Counted from the stretch's first letter, positions 45,713 through 55,295 are shown. The stretch is 64,000 nucleotides of DNA from Paraburkholderia rhizosphaerae (GCF_004366595.1 NZ_SORE01000001.1:1-64000), one strand, 5' to 3'. Translations and numbers: made by a program. The notes: generated by a model from the sequence alone, not told the origin.

Positions 45713-48316
45713 ATGACCGACCTTGCCACGCCACCGGCCGCTGACCCATCGCGCCCCGCCGCGCCGGGCGCCGAGCTCGAGATCCACGGAATGACTTGCG
45801 CGTCGTGCGTGATGCGCGTCGAGAAGGCGCTTGCCAAAGTGCCGGGCGTCGCGCGAGCGACGGTCAACCTCGCCACGGAAAAGGCGACCGTCGATGCCGA
45901 CGCGTCGGTGTCCGTCGACACGTTGCTCGCCGCCGTGCGCAAGGCGGGCTACGATGCGACGCCGCTGGCGCAAACCGCCGACACCGCCATCGCGCTCGCA
46001 CCGCCCGCCACTGCCGAACTGGCTATTAGCGGCATGACTTGCGCGTCGTGCGCCATGCGTGTCGAGAAGGCGCTATCGAAAGTGCCTGGCGTCGCATCGG
46101 TATCCGTGAACCTGGCAACCGAGAAGGCCAGCGTTCAGCTGTTTGGCGAAACTAGCGTCGACCCGCTGATCGCCGCAGTCAAAAAGGCCGGCTATCAGGC
46201 AACGCCGATAGTCACCGAAGCCGCCGCTCCGGCGACTACAACGGCACCGGCGGCGACCGCCGCGCCGCGCGACAGCGCCCGCCGCGACTTCATCGAAGTC
46301 GTGATCGCCGCGCTGCTGACTTTGCCGCTCGTCGCGCCGATGGCGACCGAACCGTTCGGCTGGCACGCGATGCTGCCCGGCACACTTCAACTTGCACTCG
46401 CCACCATCGTCCAGTTCGGCTTCGGCGCGCGCTTCTATCGCGCCGCATGGCGCGCGGTCCGCGCGGGCGCCGGCAACATGGATCTGCTGGTCGCGCTCGG
46501 CACGTCGGCCGCATACGGCATCAGCGTCTATCAGCTCGCGATGCATGCCGGCGACACGATGCATCTGTACTTCGAGGCGTCGGCAGTGGTCATTACGCTC
46601 GTGCGCTTCGGCAAGTGGCTCGAAGCGCGCGCAAAACGCCAGACCACTGATGCGATCCGCGCGCTCAATGCATTGCGGCCGGACCGCGCACGCATCGTTA
46701 TTGGTGGCGAAGAGCGCGAAGTGCCCCTTGCGCAGGTGCGCGTCGGGATGATCGTCGCGGTGCGTCCGGGCGAGCGGATCCCGGTCGACGGCAAGGTGTT
46801 GCAAGGCCGCACGCATATCGACGAAGCGCTGATCACCGGCGAAAGCATGCCAGTAGCGAAGCAATCCGACGACCCGGTCACCGCAGGTTCGATCAACGGC
46901 GAAGGCGCGATCACGATCCGCACCGCCGCGATCGGCGCGGAGACCACGCTCGCACGCATCATCCGTCTCGTCGAAACCGCGCAGGCGGAGAAAGCGCCGA
47001 TCCAGCGCCTCGTCGATCGGGTAAGCGCCGTGTTCGTGCCAGTGATTCTCGGCATTGCGCTGCTCACGCTGATCGGCTGGCTGTTTGCCGGGGCCGGCGT
47101 GGAAGGGGCAATCCTCAATGCGGTCGCGGTGCTGGTGATTGCGTGCCCGTGCGCGCTCGGCCTCGCGACGCCTGCCGCGATCATGGCCGGCACCGGCGTC
47201 GCGGCGCGCCACGGCGTACTGATCAAGGATGCGCAGGCACTCGAAACCGCGCATCAGATCGATGTGGTTGCGTTCGACAAGACCGGCACGCTGACAGTTG
47301 GGCAGCCGTCGGTGACAGCGTTCGACACGGCGGATGGCGTCGATCGCATCGAAGCGTTGCGCCTCGCCGCCGCAGTTCAACGGCATAGCGATCATCCGTT
47401 GGCGCGTGCCGTGGTGAAGGCATTTGAGGAGACCGAGCCGGTTCCGGTCGCAACAACCGATGCCGGTGCCGATGCCGATGCCGACAACGATGCACTCGCA
47501 GCCGCTAACAGCCGTACCGCGCTCGCCAGCCCATCTGTGTCGGCTGCGCTGTCGGCACGCGCAGTACCTGGTCGCGGCGTCGAAGCGGACGTCGATGGAC
47601 GCACGGTTGCAATCGGCAGCGGGCGCTGGCTCGCGGAACTCGGCATCGCATTGCCCGAACGCCTCGCATCGCGCGCACGGCAACTCGAGCAGGCGGGTAA
47701 CACCGTGTCCTGGCTGATGACGCGCGGCGGCACGGACGCGCCGCCGGCCGTGCTTGCGCTGATCGGCTTCGGCGATACGGTGAAGCCGACCGCGCGCGCG
47801 GCAATCGAGCGCCTCACGCAAATGGGCATCAAAAGCGTGCTGGTGACCGGCGACAACCGCGGCAGCGCGGCGAGCGTCGCGACAGCGCTCGGCATCGATG
47901 AATTTCACGCGGAAGTGCTGCCCGCCGATAAGGCGCGTGTGATCCGCGAGCTGAAGATCCGCAGTGCGGGCGTCGTAGCGATGGCCGGCGATGGGATCAA
48001 CGACGCGCCCGCGCTCGCCGCCGCCGATATTGGCATTGCAATGGCGACCGGCACCGACGTCGCGATGCATGCGGCCGGCATCACGCTGATGCGCGGCGAC
48101 CCGGCGCTGGTCGCCGACGCGATCGATATCTCTCGACGCACATGGCGCAAGATCCAGCAGAACCTGTTCTGGGCGTTTGTCTACAACCTGATCGGCATCC
48201 CGCTTGCCGCGTTCGGGCTGCTCAATCCGATGCTTGCGGGTGCGGCGATGGCGTTCTCGAGCGTTAGCGTCGTAACCAACGCGCTGCTGCTGCGCCGCTG
48301 GCGCACACATCGCTGA
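45713..48316 (+). CDS. copA: Copper-exporting P1B-type ATPase CopA
   Basis: 867 residues. Two N-terminal heavy-metal domains each carry GMTCASC (26-32 and 107-113). The membrane part has the copper site CPC (Cys478, Cys480) in [13 protein letters not shown]. The actuator has ITGES, the phosphorylated Asp522 is in DKTGTLT, and [10 protein letters not shown] closes the catalytic domain. It pumps Cu(I) from the cytosol across the inner membrane. An unusual Asp/Ala-rich insertion (about 575-615, including [11 protein letters not shown]) lies in the nucleotide-binding domain between the HSDHPLA motif and the next strand. The start has GCAGGAG 12 bases upstream. The promoter is of CueR type, but no cueR gene is adjacent. 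Confidence 0.95.
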   Translation: MTDLATPPAADPSRPAAPGAELEIHGMTCASCVMRVEKALAKVPGVARATVNLATEKATVDADASVSVDTLLAAVRKAGYDATPLAQTADTAIALAPPATAELAISGMTCASCAMRVEKALSKVPGVASVSVNLATEKASVQLFGETSVDPLIAAVKKAGYQATPIVTEAAAPATTTAPAATAAPRDSARRDFIEVVIAALLTLPLVAPMATEPFGWHAMLPGTLQLALATIVQFGFGARFYRAAWRAVRAGAGNMDLLVALGTSAAYGISVYQLAMHAGDTMHLYFEASAVVITLVRFGKWLEARAKRQTTDAIRALNALRPDRARIVIGGEEREVPLAQVRVGMIVAVRPGERIPVDGKVLQGRTHIDEALITGESMPVAKQSDDPVTAGSINGEGAITIRTAAIGAETTLARIIRLVETAQAEKAPIQRLVDRVSAVFVPVILGIALLTLIGWLFAGAGVEGAILNAVAVLVIACPCALGLATPAAIMAGTGVAARHGVLIKDAQALETAHQIDVVAFDKTGTLTVGQPSVTAFDTADGVDRIEALRLAAAVQRHSDHPLARAVVKAFEETEPVPVATTDAGADADADNDALAAANSRTALASPSVSAALSARAVPGRGVEADVDGRTVAIGSGRWLAELGIALPERLASRARQLEQAGNTVSWLMTRGGTDAPPAVLALIGFGDTVKPTARAAIERLTQMGIKSVLVTGDNRGSAASVATALGIDEFHAEVLPADKARVIRELKIRSAGVVAMAGDGINDAPALAAADIGIAMATGTDVAMHAAGITLMRGDPALVADAIDISRRTWRKIQQNLFWAFVYNLIGIPLAAFGLLNPMLAGAAMAFSSVSVVTNALLLRRWRTHR

Positions 48317-48600
48317 TACGGACGGGCTCCGGCGGAACCGCCGGAGCGTGGGCTTGCATCGCGGCGCGTTGGACTGATTCACTTGGCGGCGGCTGGCCGT
48401 CGGATTCGGGGTCGCGGTCACCGCCTGCCGCGCGCCCGCCCTTTCCCCCCAACGTACTTACACATTGCTTTCAAAATATTAAAGAAATCATCTGGCATCG
48501 CCGATAACCCTTATCAGGTCGCGAGCACCTCCAATGTGGGCATATCCCTCGCGACACGGAACTGTCCGAGCAGTCCCGTCCCCATTACCCCACCACAGTC
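48317..48600. other. Intergenic region before the chemoreceptor gene
   Basis: 284 bases. The only clear structure is the hairpin at its left end. The promoter of the chemoreceptor gene must lie in the right half, but no consensus boxes are convincing. Confidence 0.4.
48326..48347 (+). terminator. Hairpin after copA
   Basis: GCTCCGGCGG (48326-48335) and CCGCCGGAGC (48338-48347) form a near-perfect stem ten bases past the copA stop codon. There is no T run after it, so it may act as a transcript-end stabiliser or a Rho-assisted terminator. Confidence 0.5.
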
Positions 48601-50577
48601 ATGGAATTCCTTACACTGCGCCGCGCCAGCGTTGGCGCCAGGCTCGCCATGCTTTCGTGCGCCCTGGTGGCGTTGATCTTCGCGGCCTTCACCTGGGCCG
48701 TCACTCGCTCGGCCGGCGAGCAGATCAACGAACAGGTGCTCGCGCGCATCGCGGACAAAGACCGGTCGATCGCCGACACGATTTCGCTGTTCGACAAAGC
48801 ACTGGGTGCGGAAGTCGGCCGCTCGATGACGCAATTCGAACATTTCCTGCCGTCCAATTTCGCGCTCGACGAATCGCAAAAGATCGACATCAACGGTGTC
48901 GCGACGCCCGTCTTCAAGGCCGGCGACAAGGTGCTGAATCTCGACTTCTCGGTCCCCGACGATTTTCTCGCGCGCAGCGGCGCGATTGCGACCGTGTTTG
49001 CGCGCACCGGCGCCGACTTCGTGCGCGTGACGACATCGCTGAAAAAGCAGGACGGCTCGCGCGCGATCGGCACGTTGCTCGATCGCAAAGGCCCGGCTTA
49101 TGCGCCCATCACGTCGGGCAAAACGTATACCGGTCTGGCCGGGCTGTTCGGCAAACGTTATATCACGCAGTACAAGCCGATCCTCGACGCGACCGGCCGT
49201 GTAATCGGCGCGCTGTTTATCGGTGTCGACGTCGACGCGCAGATCCGTACGATCGAAGACGGCATCAGCAAGCTGAAAATCGGCGACAGCGGCTATTACT
49301 TCGTGATCGATGCGTCCAATGGCGCGGACCGCGGCAAATTCGTCGTGCATCCGTCCGCGGCCGGCAAGAAGGCCGACGACAGCAACGCGCCGTATCGCCA
49401 GATGCTCGACGACAAGCAAGGACATATCGCCTTCGCGTCCGCGGATGCCGCGCTCGGTGAAACCGGCGCGTCCGACAAGTACGCATCGTTTATCACCGTG
49501 CCCGAATGGAATTGGCTGATCGGCGGCATTGCGAAACGCGACGAAGTGATGGCCGAAGTCAATGCAACGCGCAATCGCTTCCTGCTGATCGGTTTCGTAC
49601 TCGTCGCGGTATTCGTCGCGGTGTTTCTGATTGTGGTGCGCCGCCTCGTCAGCCGCCCGCTCGAGGAAGCGGCCAAGGCATCCGAGCGGTTCGCGGCCGG
49701 CGATCTCAGCGTGCGCGTGGCCGACGCGAACCGCGGCCGCAGCGACGAAATCGGCCGCCTGATGCACGCGATCGACGGGATTGGCGAAGGTCTCGCGCGG
49801 ATCGTCACGCAGGTGCGCAGCGCTTCGTCCGACATGACGGATGGCACCGCGAAGATCGCGGCCGGCAGCGGCGATATCGCCGCGCGTGTCGCGACGCAGG
49901 CGAGCAGCCTCGAACAGACTGCCGCGAGCATGGAGGAACTGACATCCACCGTGCAGCAGAATGCGAACCACGCGGCGCAAGCGAATACGCTGGTCACGAA
50001 CGCATCGGCCGCGGCAGTCGACGGCGGCCGCGCGGTTGAGCGGGTGGTGTCGACGATGGGCGAGATCAGCCAGTCGTCGAAGAAGATTGCGGATATCACG
50101 TCGGTGATCGAAGGCATCGCCTTTCAGACCAATATCCTCGCGCTGAACGCGGCAGTCGAAGCCGCGCGAGCCGGCGAGCACGGCAAGGGCTTCGCGGTCG
50201 TCGCGTCGGAAGTGCGTGCGCTCGCGCAGCGCAGCGCCGCGGCGGCGAAGGAAATCGACGGGCTGATCGCCGAGTCGACCGCGCAAGTCGAAAGCGGCTA
50301 TCGGACCGCCGAGGAAGCGAGCGTCACGATGCGGGGTATCGTCGAGCGGGTCGGGCAGGTGCAGACGATCATCGGCGAAATCAGCGTCGCGTCACGCGAA
50401 CAGTCGGGCGGCATCGAGCAGGTCAATCTCGCCGTCACGCAGATCGGTGAAGCGACGCAGCAGAACGCGACGCTTGTTGTCGAAGCGGAACGCGCCGCCG
50501 CCGAATTGCGCGAGCAAGCCGACCGGTTGAGCGACGCGGTGAGTGTGTTCAAGGTGAACGCCGACACGCGGCATTGA
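48601..50577 (+). CDS. Methyl-accepting chemotaxis protein with periplasmic Cache sensor
   Basis: 658 residues. First membrane helix about 13-34, periplasmic Cache-type sensor (about 40-325; motifs GLFGKRYITQYKPI, GALFIGVDVDAQI, GYYFVIDASNG), second helix (about 328-352), HAMP (about 353-405) and the cytoplasmic signalling hairpin with the conserved tip EGIAFQTNILALNAAVEAAR. It relays ligand binding to CheA. The C terminus (NADTRH) lacks the pentapeptide that recruits CheR/CheB directly. The ligand is unknown; Cache_3/Cache_2-type sensors often bind small organic acids or amino acids. Confidence 0.93.
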   Translation: MEFLTLRRASVGARLAMLSCALVALIFAAFTWAVTRSAGEQINEQVLARIADKDRSIADTISLFDKALGAEVGRSMTQFEHFLPSNFALDESQKIDINGVATPVFKAGDKVLNLDFSVPDDFLARSGAIATVFARTGADFVRVTTSLKKQDGSRAIGTLLDRKGPAYAPITSGKTYTGLAGLFGKRYITQYKPILDATGRVIGALFIGVDVDAQIRTIEDGISKLKIGDSGYYFVIDASNGADRGKFVVHPSAAGKKADDSNAPYRQMLDDKQGHIAFASADAALGETGASDKYASFITVPEWNWLIGGIAKRDEVMAEVNATRNRFLLIGFVLVAVFVAVFLIVVRRLVSRPLEEAAKASERFAAGDLSVRVADANRGRSDEIGRLMHAIDGIGEGLARIVTQVRSASSDMTDGTAKIAAGSGDIAARVATQASSLEQTAASMEELTSTVQQNANHAAQANTLVTNASAAAVDGGRAVERVVSTMGEISQSSKKIADITSVIEGIAFQTNILALNAAVEAARAGEHGKGFAVVASEVRALAQRSAAAAKEIDGLIAESTAQVESGYRTAEEASVTMRGIVERVGQVQTIIGEISVASREQSGGIEQVNLAVTQIGEATQQNATLVVEAERAAAELREQADRLSDAVSVFKVNADTRH

Positions 50578-50622
50578 TGGACGGGCCGCGTCGTGGTTCG
50601 CGGCACGCGATTCACCCGCTAA

Positions 50623-51237
50623 CTACGCTTTTGGCCTCAGCAATTCGAACATAGGGCCGGTCTCGACGTAATCGCCTCGATACCCTGCACGCATCACCGG
50701 CTGCGCGGCCAGGGTATCGAACCGCCCGTCCTTCAGATACGCATGCTGGATGTGCACGCCGACCACCTGGCCGATCGCGAGCCACGTATCCAACTGCGTG
50801 CCATCGAGCGTATTCAACTGCACCACGTTGACCAGTTTGCACTCGAGCGCAGCCGGCGACTCGCCGACGTGCGGCGCCGACACGTTGCGGCCCGGCACCG
50901 GCGTGAGCCCCGCGAGTTCGAACTCGTCAATCTCGGGCGGCACCGGCGCCGACGTGCGGTTCATCTTCTCGGCGAGCGCTTTCGACGTCAGGTTCCAGAC
51001 GAACTCGCCTGTTTCCTCGATATTGCGAATGCTGTCCTTATACGCCTCGCTCGAGAAGCCGATCATCGGCGGAAACGTCGAGAACGCGCCGAAAAAGCTG
51101 TACGGGGCGAGATTGCATCGGCCATTTGCACCGCGCGTCGAGATCCAGCCGATCAGGCGAGGCGCGACGATCGCCTTGAATGGATCGTGCGGCAAACCAT
51201 GGCCGACCAGCGGGTCGTAGAAGTGCACATCGCTCAT
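50623..51237 (-). CDS. Flavin reductase-family protein (split-barrel FMN binding)
   Basis: 204 residues from the atg at 51237, which has AAGGA about 8 bases upstream; the longer frame to 51321 is rejected. The flavin reductase domain is seen in PRLIGWISTRGANGRCNLAP and YSFFGAFSTFPPMIGF, then RNIEETGEFVWNL. Proteins of this type reduce or bind FMN and sometimes serve two-component monooxygenases, but no monooxygenase lies nearby. Substrate unknown. It has its own promoter region to the right and a perfect hairpin upstream. Confidence 0.88.
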   Translation of the reverse strand: MSDVHFYDPLVGHGLPHDPFKAIVAPRLIGWISTRGANGRCNLAPYSFFGAFSTFPPMIGFSSEAYKDSIRNIEETGEFVWNLTSKALAEKMNRTSAPVPPEIDEFELAGLTPVPGRNVSAPHVGESPAALECKLVNVVQLNTLDGTQLDTWLAIGQVVGVHIQHAYLKDGRFDTLAAQPVMRAGYRGDYVETGPMFELLRPKA

Positions 51238-51345
51238 ACGTTTTTCCTTCGTGACTGCAGAGTCGTAACTGCAGGCGTCCGAAGCCTTTGACGAAAGCGT
51301 CCAGCATAGCGCAGCGCGCATTTCGATGATCGGCGGGGTAAACGC

Positions 51346-51380
51346 AACGGGCCTGCCGCTTCAATTGCGGCAGGCCCGTT
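51346..51380. terminator. Perfect 14-base hairpin between two minus-strand genes
   Basis: AACGGGCCTGCCGC (51346-51359) pairs perfectly with GCGGCAGGCCCGTT (51367-51380) around a 7-base loop. It follows the small His-rich protein gene on the minus strand and precedes the flavin reductase gene. No T run, but stem length and position argue for a terminator. Confidence 0.65.
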
Positions 51381-51438
51381 GACCGATTGCAGACAGGCCA
51401 GACAGCGAATACTGCTGACGGCCAGATCAAAAACTCAT

Positions 51439-51714
51439 TTAACCGTGATGGTCGTGATCGTGATGATCGTAATGACGATACGGATCGCGGTCATGCGGAT
51501 GACGGTGCATCCACTCGTCGTGCGCCCAATAGCGGTGACCGTCCCAGTAGCGGCCATCGTGCTGCCAGCCGAGGTTGATCGTCACACCGACCGGCACCAT
51601 GTGCGGTTCGCCGTACACGACAGTTTGCGCAAACGCGCCGGTTGCACCGAGCAATGCGCCGCCTGCAATCAGCGTCGCAAGCAGCGCGCGTGAAGTCTTG
51701 TTCAAGCCTTTCAT
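51439..51714 (-). CDS. Small secreted His-rich protein
   Basis: 91 residues from the atg at 51714, which has GGGAG eight bases upstream. A clean signal peptide (SRALLATLIAGGALLGATGAFA/Q pattern, cleavage near residue 31) precedes a mature part ending in a His/Asp-rich tail (HYDHHDHDHHG). About a third of the last 30 residues are His. The tail could bind copper, nickel or zinc in the periplasm; this is inferred from composition. I do not recognise a named family, though the middle resembles small periplasmic PXPV-type repeat proteins. A copper pump gene lies a few kb away, but no common control is visible. Confidence 0.75.
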   Translation of the reverse strand: MKGLNKTSRALLATLIAGGALLGATGAFAQTVVYGEPHMVPVGVTINLGWQHDGRYWDGHRYWAHDEWMHRHPHDRDPYRHYDHHDHDHHG

Positions 51715-52142
51715 GTTGGTTCTCCCGTTGAGAATGTTGCGGGGGCTTTGGTGCCCGACTGCATCCATCAAACTTCGGCCCCGCGCTTGAGAACCAATGT
51801 AGCGGCGACGCCGATATATAAACGTGAAGACTTGTAAGCGCACATTTCACAAACGTGCCGCTCATGGCGCCCCGTTATTTGCCGATCGCCTGTTATTTCA
51901 GGACAATTCATGAATTGGCGCTGACGCGTGGCCTGCGGTGTTGTCAGCTAACGTTACATCCCTTTCTACGAAGAAAGCGTCGGAAAGGCGCTTGAATGCG
52001 TTCTAACGCAGCAGGCCGTCGGCGGACCGTGCTTTTCAGGCCAGAAAACAAAGAGCCCGGCGTTGTAGCCGGGCTCTCGACACTGCGCTTTCACCTTCAC
52101 GCTGACGGTTTCGCGCGACTTTGCGCGATCGGACCCAGGTGG
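51715..52142. other. Intergenic region with a terminator
   Basis: 428 bases. It holds the promoter of the His-rich protein gene on the left, a small perfect dyad TGCGTT-CT-AACGCA (51997-52010), and the terminator at 52045-52077. No gene is supported. Confidence 0.5.
52045..52077 (-). terminator. Intrinsic terminator of the small minus-strand gene at 52143
   Basis: AGAGCCCGGC (52052-52061) and GCCGGGCTCT (52068-52077) form a perfect 10-base stem with a 6-base loop. On the minus strand it is followed by TTGTTTTC, a fair T-rich tract. Confidence 0.85.
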
Positions 52143-52301
52143 TTAGTCCGTGAGACGGACACCGAACAGCGTGGCTTGCGCGCGGCGCATACGCTCCGCC
52201 TCGCGACGACGGGCTTCATACGAGTAATCCGAATCCAGCGGCAAGTGCGGCGACGCGAAGAGGTCGCTGACCTTTTGGAACAGAGCAAAAAGAAAGTTCA
52301 T
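52143..52301 (-). CDS. Small conserved-looking cytosolic protein
   Basis: 52 residues (MNFLFALFQKVSDLF ... LFGVRLTD). The atg at 52301 has GGGAG seven bases upstream, and a good terminator follows, so the short gene looks real. The first half is amphipathic or hydrophobic, the second half is a charged helix rich in Arg and Glu (YEARRREAERMRRAQ). Small proteins of this shape are common in Burkholderia; I cannot name the function. Confidence 0.65.
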   Translation of the reverse strand: MNFLFALFQKVSDLFASPHLPLDSDYSYEARRREAERMRRAQATLFGVRLTD

Positions 52302-52518
52302 GGCGACTCCCGTTGATAATTGGCTAGGGTTTTCCCTTAGAAGCGAGTATAGGGTTTCCCCTAGCCCAAGTCTAGTGCGTCGCACAAATTTTCTGTAAAT
52401 AGCGCTGCGGCGGTGCGTCGTAGCGGATGATGCGTTGCATCATTACAACAACGCAACCGGTGCGAGCTGCCTCCCGGCGGCCAGACACTGATGCGGCCGG
52501 AGCGTTGCTCGGAACCTG
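52302..52518. other. Short intergenic region
   Basis: 217 bases between two minus-strand genes; promoter of the small protein gene on the left. An imperfect AAACCCTATACT-like A/T-rich segment (about 52330-52356) is the only candidate promoter part. Confidence 0.3.
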
Positions 52519-53883
52519 TCAGCGAGCGTGCGTCGCCGACGGTTTGTGCTTATGCGCGTGCTGGGTCTTCGCGGGTGCGTGCACGTCGGCGGGCTGCCTT
52601 GGCGCGACTGGCGCCGGCGTGTCCGCATCGGCCACTGGCGCGGCGGGCGTTGCGGGCGCGGCGGGCGTTGCGGGCGCGGCGGGCGTTGCGGCCGCAGGCG
52701 ACGATTCCGTCTGCAGCAGCGTCGCGAGCGTCGCCTGTTGGCCGAGCAGCATTTGCTCGATGCGTTGCTGCTGAACGGTCGAGTCGTGCGTCAACTGCAC
52801 CAGCAAGAGCATCTGCGCGACGCCGATCGCAACCGTCACCAGCAGCACGCCGACCACAATCGACAACATCCGCTTCATCCGGCGCGAATGATCGGCTGCC
52901 GCACGGCGTTGGTCGGCGATGACGCCGTATAGCGCATCGACGGTATCGGCGAATGCGGCGGCGCGCGCGTGATCGAGTTCGGGCGTCGCACGCGGCGCGC
53001 TCTGCGTCGCTGCGGTCGCACCGCTCCCGGTCCCGATCGACGGACGCACCGGCGCAGCGTGCGGATGCGCGGCGGCCGCGGCGTTCGCGGCCCCCAATGG
53101 TGTGCGGGCGCTCGAAGCGGACGGATGCGCTTGCGCTTGTGCAGGACGTGCGGCAGGCGCGGCGCCTGCGTCGATCGGCGCGCCTGCATCGCGCGACGGG
53201 GCGCTCGATTCGCCAGTGGCGGCACGTGGCATCGCCGCGTTACGCAGCGCGGAGGCTGCCGCCATCGGCTGCACAACGGGTGCGCCTTCAGGCGGCGATA
53301 TCGGACGAGCCGCGCTTATGTCTTCCGCGTGTGCCTGCAACATCTCTGCACTCGCCGCCGTTACGGCCGGCGTCGCATCGTTCGCCTTGCCTGCATCGCC
53401 TGAGTCGTCGCCAAAGCAACTGCGCGGCGAGTTAGGCGTCGCCTGCTGCTCGCCCTCAACGGCCGACGTTTGCAGCTCCGCCTGCTGCGAATCGAGCCCT
53501 TGCGGCACATCAACCGCCTGCGCCGCGCGCGCGTTGCGGCGTGCGGTCTTTATCTGCGGCGGCGTTTCAAGCGCGCCGTTTTCTTCCGTGGCTGCCTCAA
53601 CCGCGGCCAGCACCTCGTCGGGCAACTCGAAACCGCTTAGCGTCCCCTGCCGCACATCGATGTTCATCGCCTGCAGCGCCGCGCGTGTGGGATCGTCGGG
53701 AAACAGGTCGAGCGTGCTGTCGTCGCCGGGAACGTCGCTCAGTTCGGCGAGGCGCTGCGCCGAACGCACGGCGCGAGCAAGTTTGTTTTCGGTGTCGGTC
53801 GATACGGCGGCAGTGCGCGGCTCTTTCGAGCCTGAACGGGATGGGCGGGGAGTCGAGGGTGCGGGTGCTGCGCGATCGGCCAT
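52519..53883 (-). CDS. Ala/Pro-rich single-pass membrane protein, unrecognised
   Basis: 454 residues. The first 320 are low complexity, rich in Ala, Pro, Ser and Asp, and likely disordered and cytosolic. A short helical part (ALYGVIADQRRAAADHSRRM) leads into one membrane helix (about 343-367, MLSIVVGVLLVTVAIGVAQM). A coiled-coil-like stretch (VQQQRIEQMLLGQQATLATL) and a Pro/Ala/His/Lys-rich end follow. The tail has hexapeptide repeats (PAAPAT) from an 18-base tandem repeat. I do not recognise a family. Codon bias fits the neighbours. It looks like an organising or tether protein, but function is unknown. Confidence 0.65.
   Translation of the reverse strand: MADRAAPAPSTPRPSRSGSKEPRTAAVSTDTENKLARAVRSAQRLAELSDVPGDDSTLDLFPDDPTRAALQAMNIDVRQGTLSGFELPDEVLAAVEAATEENGALETPPQIKTARRNARAAQAVDVPQGLDSQQAELQTSAVEGEQQATPNSPRSCFGDDSGDAGKANDATPAVTAASAEMLQAHAEDISAARPISPPEGAPVVQPMAAASALRNAAMPRAATGESSAPSRDAGAPIDAGAAPAARPAQAQAHPSASSARTPLGAANAAAAAHPHAAPVRPSIGTGSGATAATQSAPRATPELDHARAAAFADTVDALYGVIADQRRAAADHSRRMKRMLSIVVGVLLVTVAIGVAQMLLLVQLTHDSTVQQQRIEQMLLGQQATLATLLQTESSPAAATPAAPATPAAPATPAAPVADADTPAPVAPRQPADVHAPAKTQHAHKHKPSATHAR
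52642..52695 (-). repeat. Three tandem 18-base repeats
   Basis: The units begin at 52642, 52660 and 52678; the third differs at one base near its end. They encode the hexapeptide PAAPAT-type repeats in the C-terminal part of the Ala/Pro-rich protein. Confidence 0.85.
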
Positions 53884-54000
53884 GTTTTATTCCAAAGTGT
53901 GCCCGGAAGAATCGGGTCGAGCGCCGCTATTATGGACGACAAGCCCCGGCGATTCGATCCCGCAGTCGAACGATCGCCGGTCACACGTTGCGCAAATGAG

Positions 54001-54210
54001 TCATCCTGCTGTCTTTTTCTGATCGACTCCGGTTACGAAGCGCTCGACGCACCGCTCGGCGCCGGCGGCCGGCCCGGCACCGCCTGCCGCATCGTCGCTC
54101 AAGGCAGCACTCGCTGCGCTCGTGCAAAACGACGCGGCTGCCGCGCACACTGCGATCCACGCTCTCGCCCGTTCAAAACCCCGTTTCACGGCTGTCAAAG
54201 ATTCGTTCAC
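54001..54210 (-). CDS. Possible small secreted protein
   Basis: About 69 residues from a gtg at 54210 (the frame stays open to 54291). It has a plausible signal peptide: basic KRGFERAR, hydrophobic AWIAVCAAAASFC and a SAASA cleavage region. The mature part would be under 40 residues (ALSDDAAGGAGPAAGAERCV and on). There is no strong ribosome site. It lies in a stretch of broken genes and may be a remnant rather than a working gene. Confidence 0.35.
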   Translation of the reverse strand: MNESLTAVKRGFERARAWIAVCAAAASFCTSAASAALSDDAAGGAGPAAGAERCVERFVTGVDQKKTAG

Positions 54211-54251
54211 ATGTTTTTGGAACCGCGCGCGGCGCAGCGTCGCGACATCGT

Positions 54252-54532
54252 TCAATGAGGCGGCCTTTGCGGCGTCACCGATTTGCCCCACGCATTGCCG
54301 AAGCGGATGCCTTCCGCCGAATAATTGAACGTGCCGACCTGATTCGCTTCGGCGGCACTGATACCGCTAGCCGCCGCGGTCGCCTGCCGTTGTTCGGCGA
54401 CGCGGCCTGCGTGGTGCCTGGAGCAGCATCAGCAGGCGCGCTCTGCGCCCACGCTGCGCTGCACAGCATGGCCGCGCTTGCAATCGATAACGTCACCGCG
54501 ATCCGAAGGACATGTCTATGCTGTTTCATCAC
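54252..54532 (-). pseudogene. Frameshifted small secreted protein
   Basis: The atg pair at 54532/54529 begins a good signal peptide (MKQHRHVLRIAVTLSIAS, then AMLCSAAWAQ). After about residue 48 the frame runs into Arg-rich sequence without coding character. In the adjacent frame the stretch GISAAEANQVGTFNYSAEG continues sensibly to a stop at 54252. A one-base shift near 54375-54385 would join the two into a protein of about 90 residues. No family recognised. Could be a sequencing error instead of a real frameshift. Confidence 0.45.
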
Positions 54533-54541
54533 AAGACCCTC

Positions 54542-54836
54542 TCATGATGTCCCCGTATCGGCGCGCTCCATGTCAGCCGGCTGACGGCCGGACGCCACGA
54601 AGCGCTGGAACTCCTTCACATCGGCCCGTTTCATCCAGGGCGGCGGGGTCTCGAGGAAGGAGGTGTCGCGGCGCACCGTTTCGTAGTGAATCAACTGCCT
54701 CGACGTCGGAAACGGCGTCTCGCGCGGTGCGTTGAGCAACATCTTGAAGAACCGTGCCTGCGTGCCCACGATGTCTCCATAAATCGCCTACGTCACGCAC
54801 GGTCGCATCGAAACGGAAACGCACCCAAACCGGCCT
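54542..54836 (-). pseudogene. Broken gene fragment of unknown family
   Basis: Coherent protein sequence appears in two frames: RPVWVRFRFDATVRDVGD (54783-54836), then, after a frame change near 54785, IYGDIVGTQARFFKMLLN and PTSRQLIHYETVRRDTSFLE up to a stop at 54542. The second part has normal coding character and no start of its own other than gtg. It looks like the C-terminal end of a gene whose beginning was lost or fused to the PPIase-like remnant to the right. I cannot name the family. Confidence 0.45.
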
Positions 54837-54869
54837 GCCGCTCATTGCACGAAACGCATATCGCCGCCA

Positions 54870-55157
54870 TTCGCCGCGCTTTGCGACGGTCGCCGCATCG
54901 GCGCCTGCCGGCACGGCGATATAGATCTGCGAAAGGCGCACCGCGTGCGGCTGCGTGAACAGCGTCGGGTTGCGGTCGTACGCCGCCTGGAATTCGGCGT
55001 CGGACGGATAGTCGGCCGGCGGCGCGGATACCGACGCGAGATAGCTGCGCAAAATCACGTCGCGCCCGGTTTCATCGATCAGCGCGGTGACTTGTGGCTG
55101 CTTTGTTGCCTGCATGGCTCGCATTCGAAGTGCCGATCTGGCATCGCATTTCGCGCG
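54870..55157 (-). pseudogene. Remnant of a SurA/PpiC-type peptidyl-prolyl isomerase
   Basis: About 95 residues match the N-terminal chaperone part of exported parvulin-type isomerases: QVTALIDETGRDVILRSYLA, YPSDAEFQAAYDRNPTLF and VRLSQIYIAVPAGADAA. The usual signal peptide upstream is absent (the preceding sequence is Arg/Cys-rich, non-coding in style) and the parvulin domain that should follow is missing, replaced by unrelated sequence. So both ends are gone. It was probably a periplasmic folding factor. Confidence 0.6.
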
Positions 55158-55295
55158 GAACCTTTGCCTACGATCGCTCGGAACGCGACAACGCGACAAC
55201 GCGAGAGCCGGGCGCACGGCCACCGGGTCGCGCTCGACTGATACACAGCACGAGCAAACCAAAGGTCCTTCGTAGCGGCGCGGCGACAAACCGCA

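Noticed and set aside
46073..48421. 782-residue open frame antisense to copA
   Set aside because: Antisense shadow of an intact copper ATPase gene; Arg/His/Asp-rich composition.
48514..50286. 590-residue open frame opposite the chemoreceptor gene
   Set aside because: Shadow of the chemoreceptor; composition typical of antisense frames.
53899..54258. Plus-strand open frame in the decayed stretch
   Set aside because: Cys/Arg-rich without domain or ribosome site; opposite frames have better signals.
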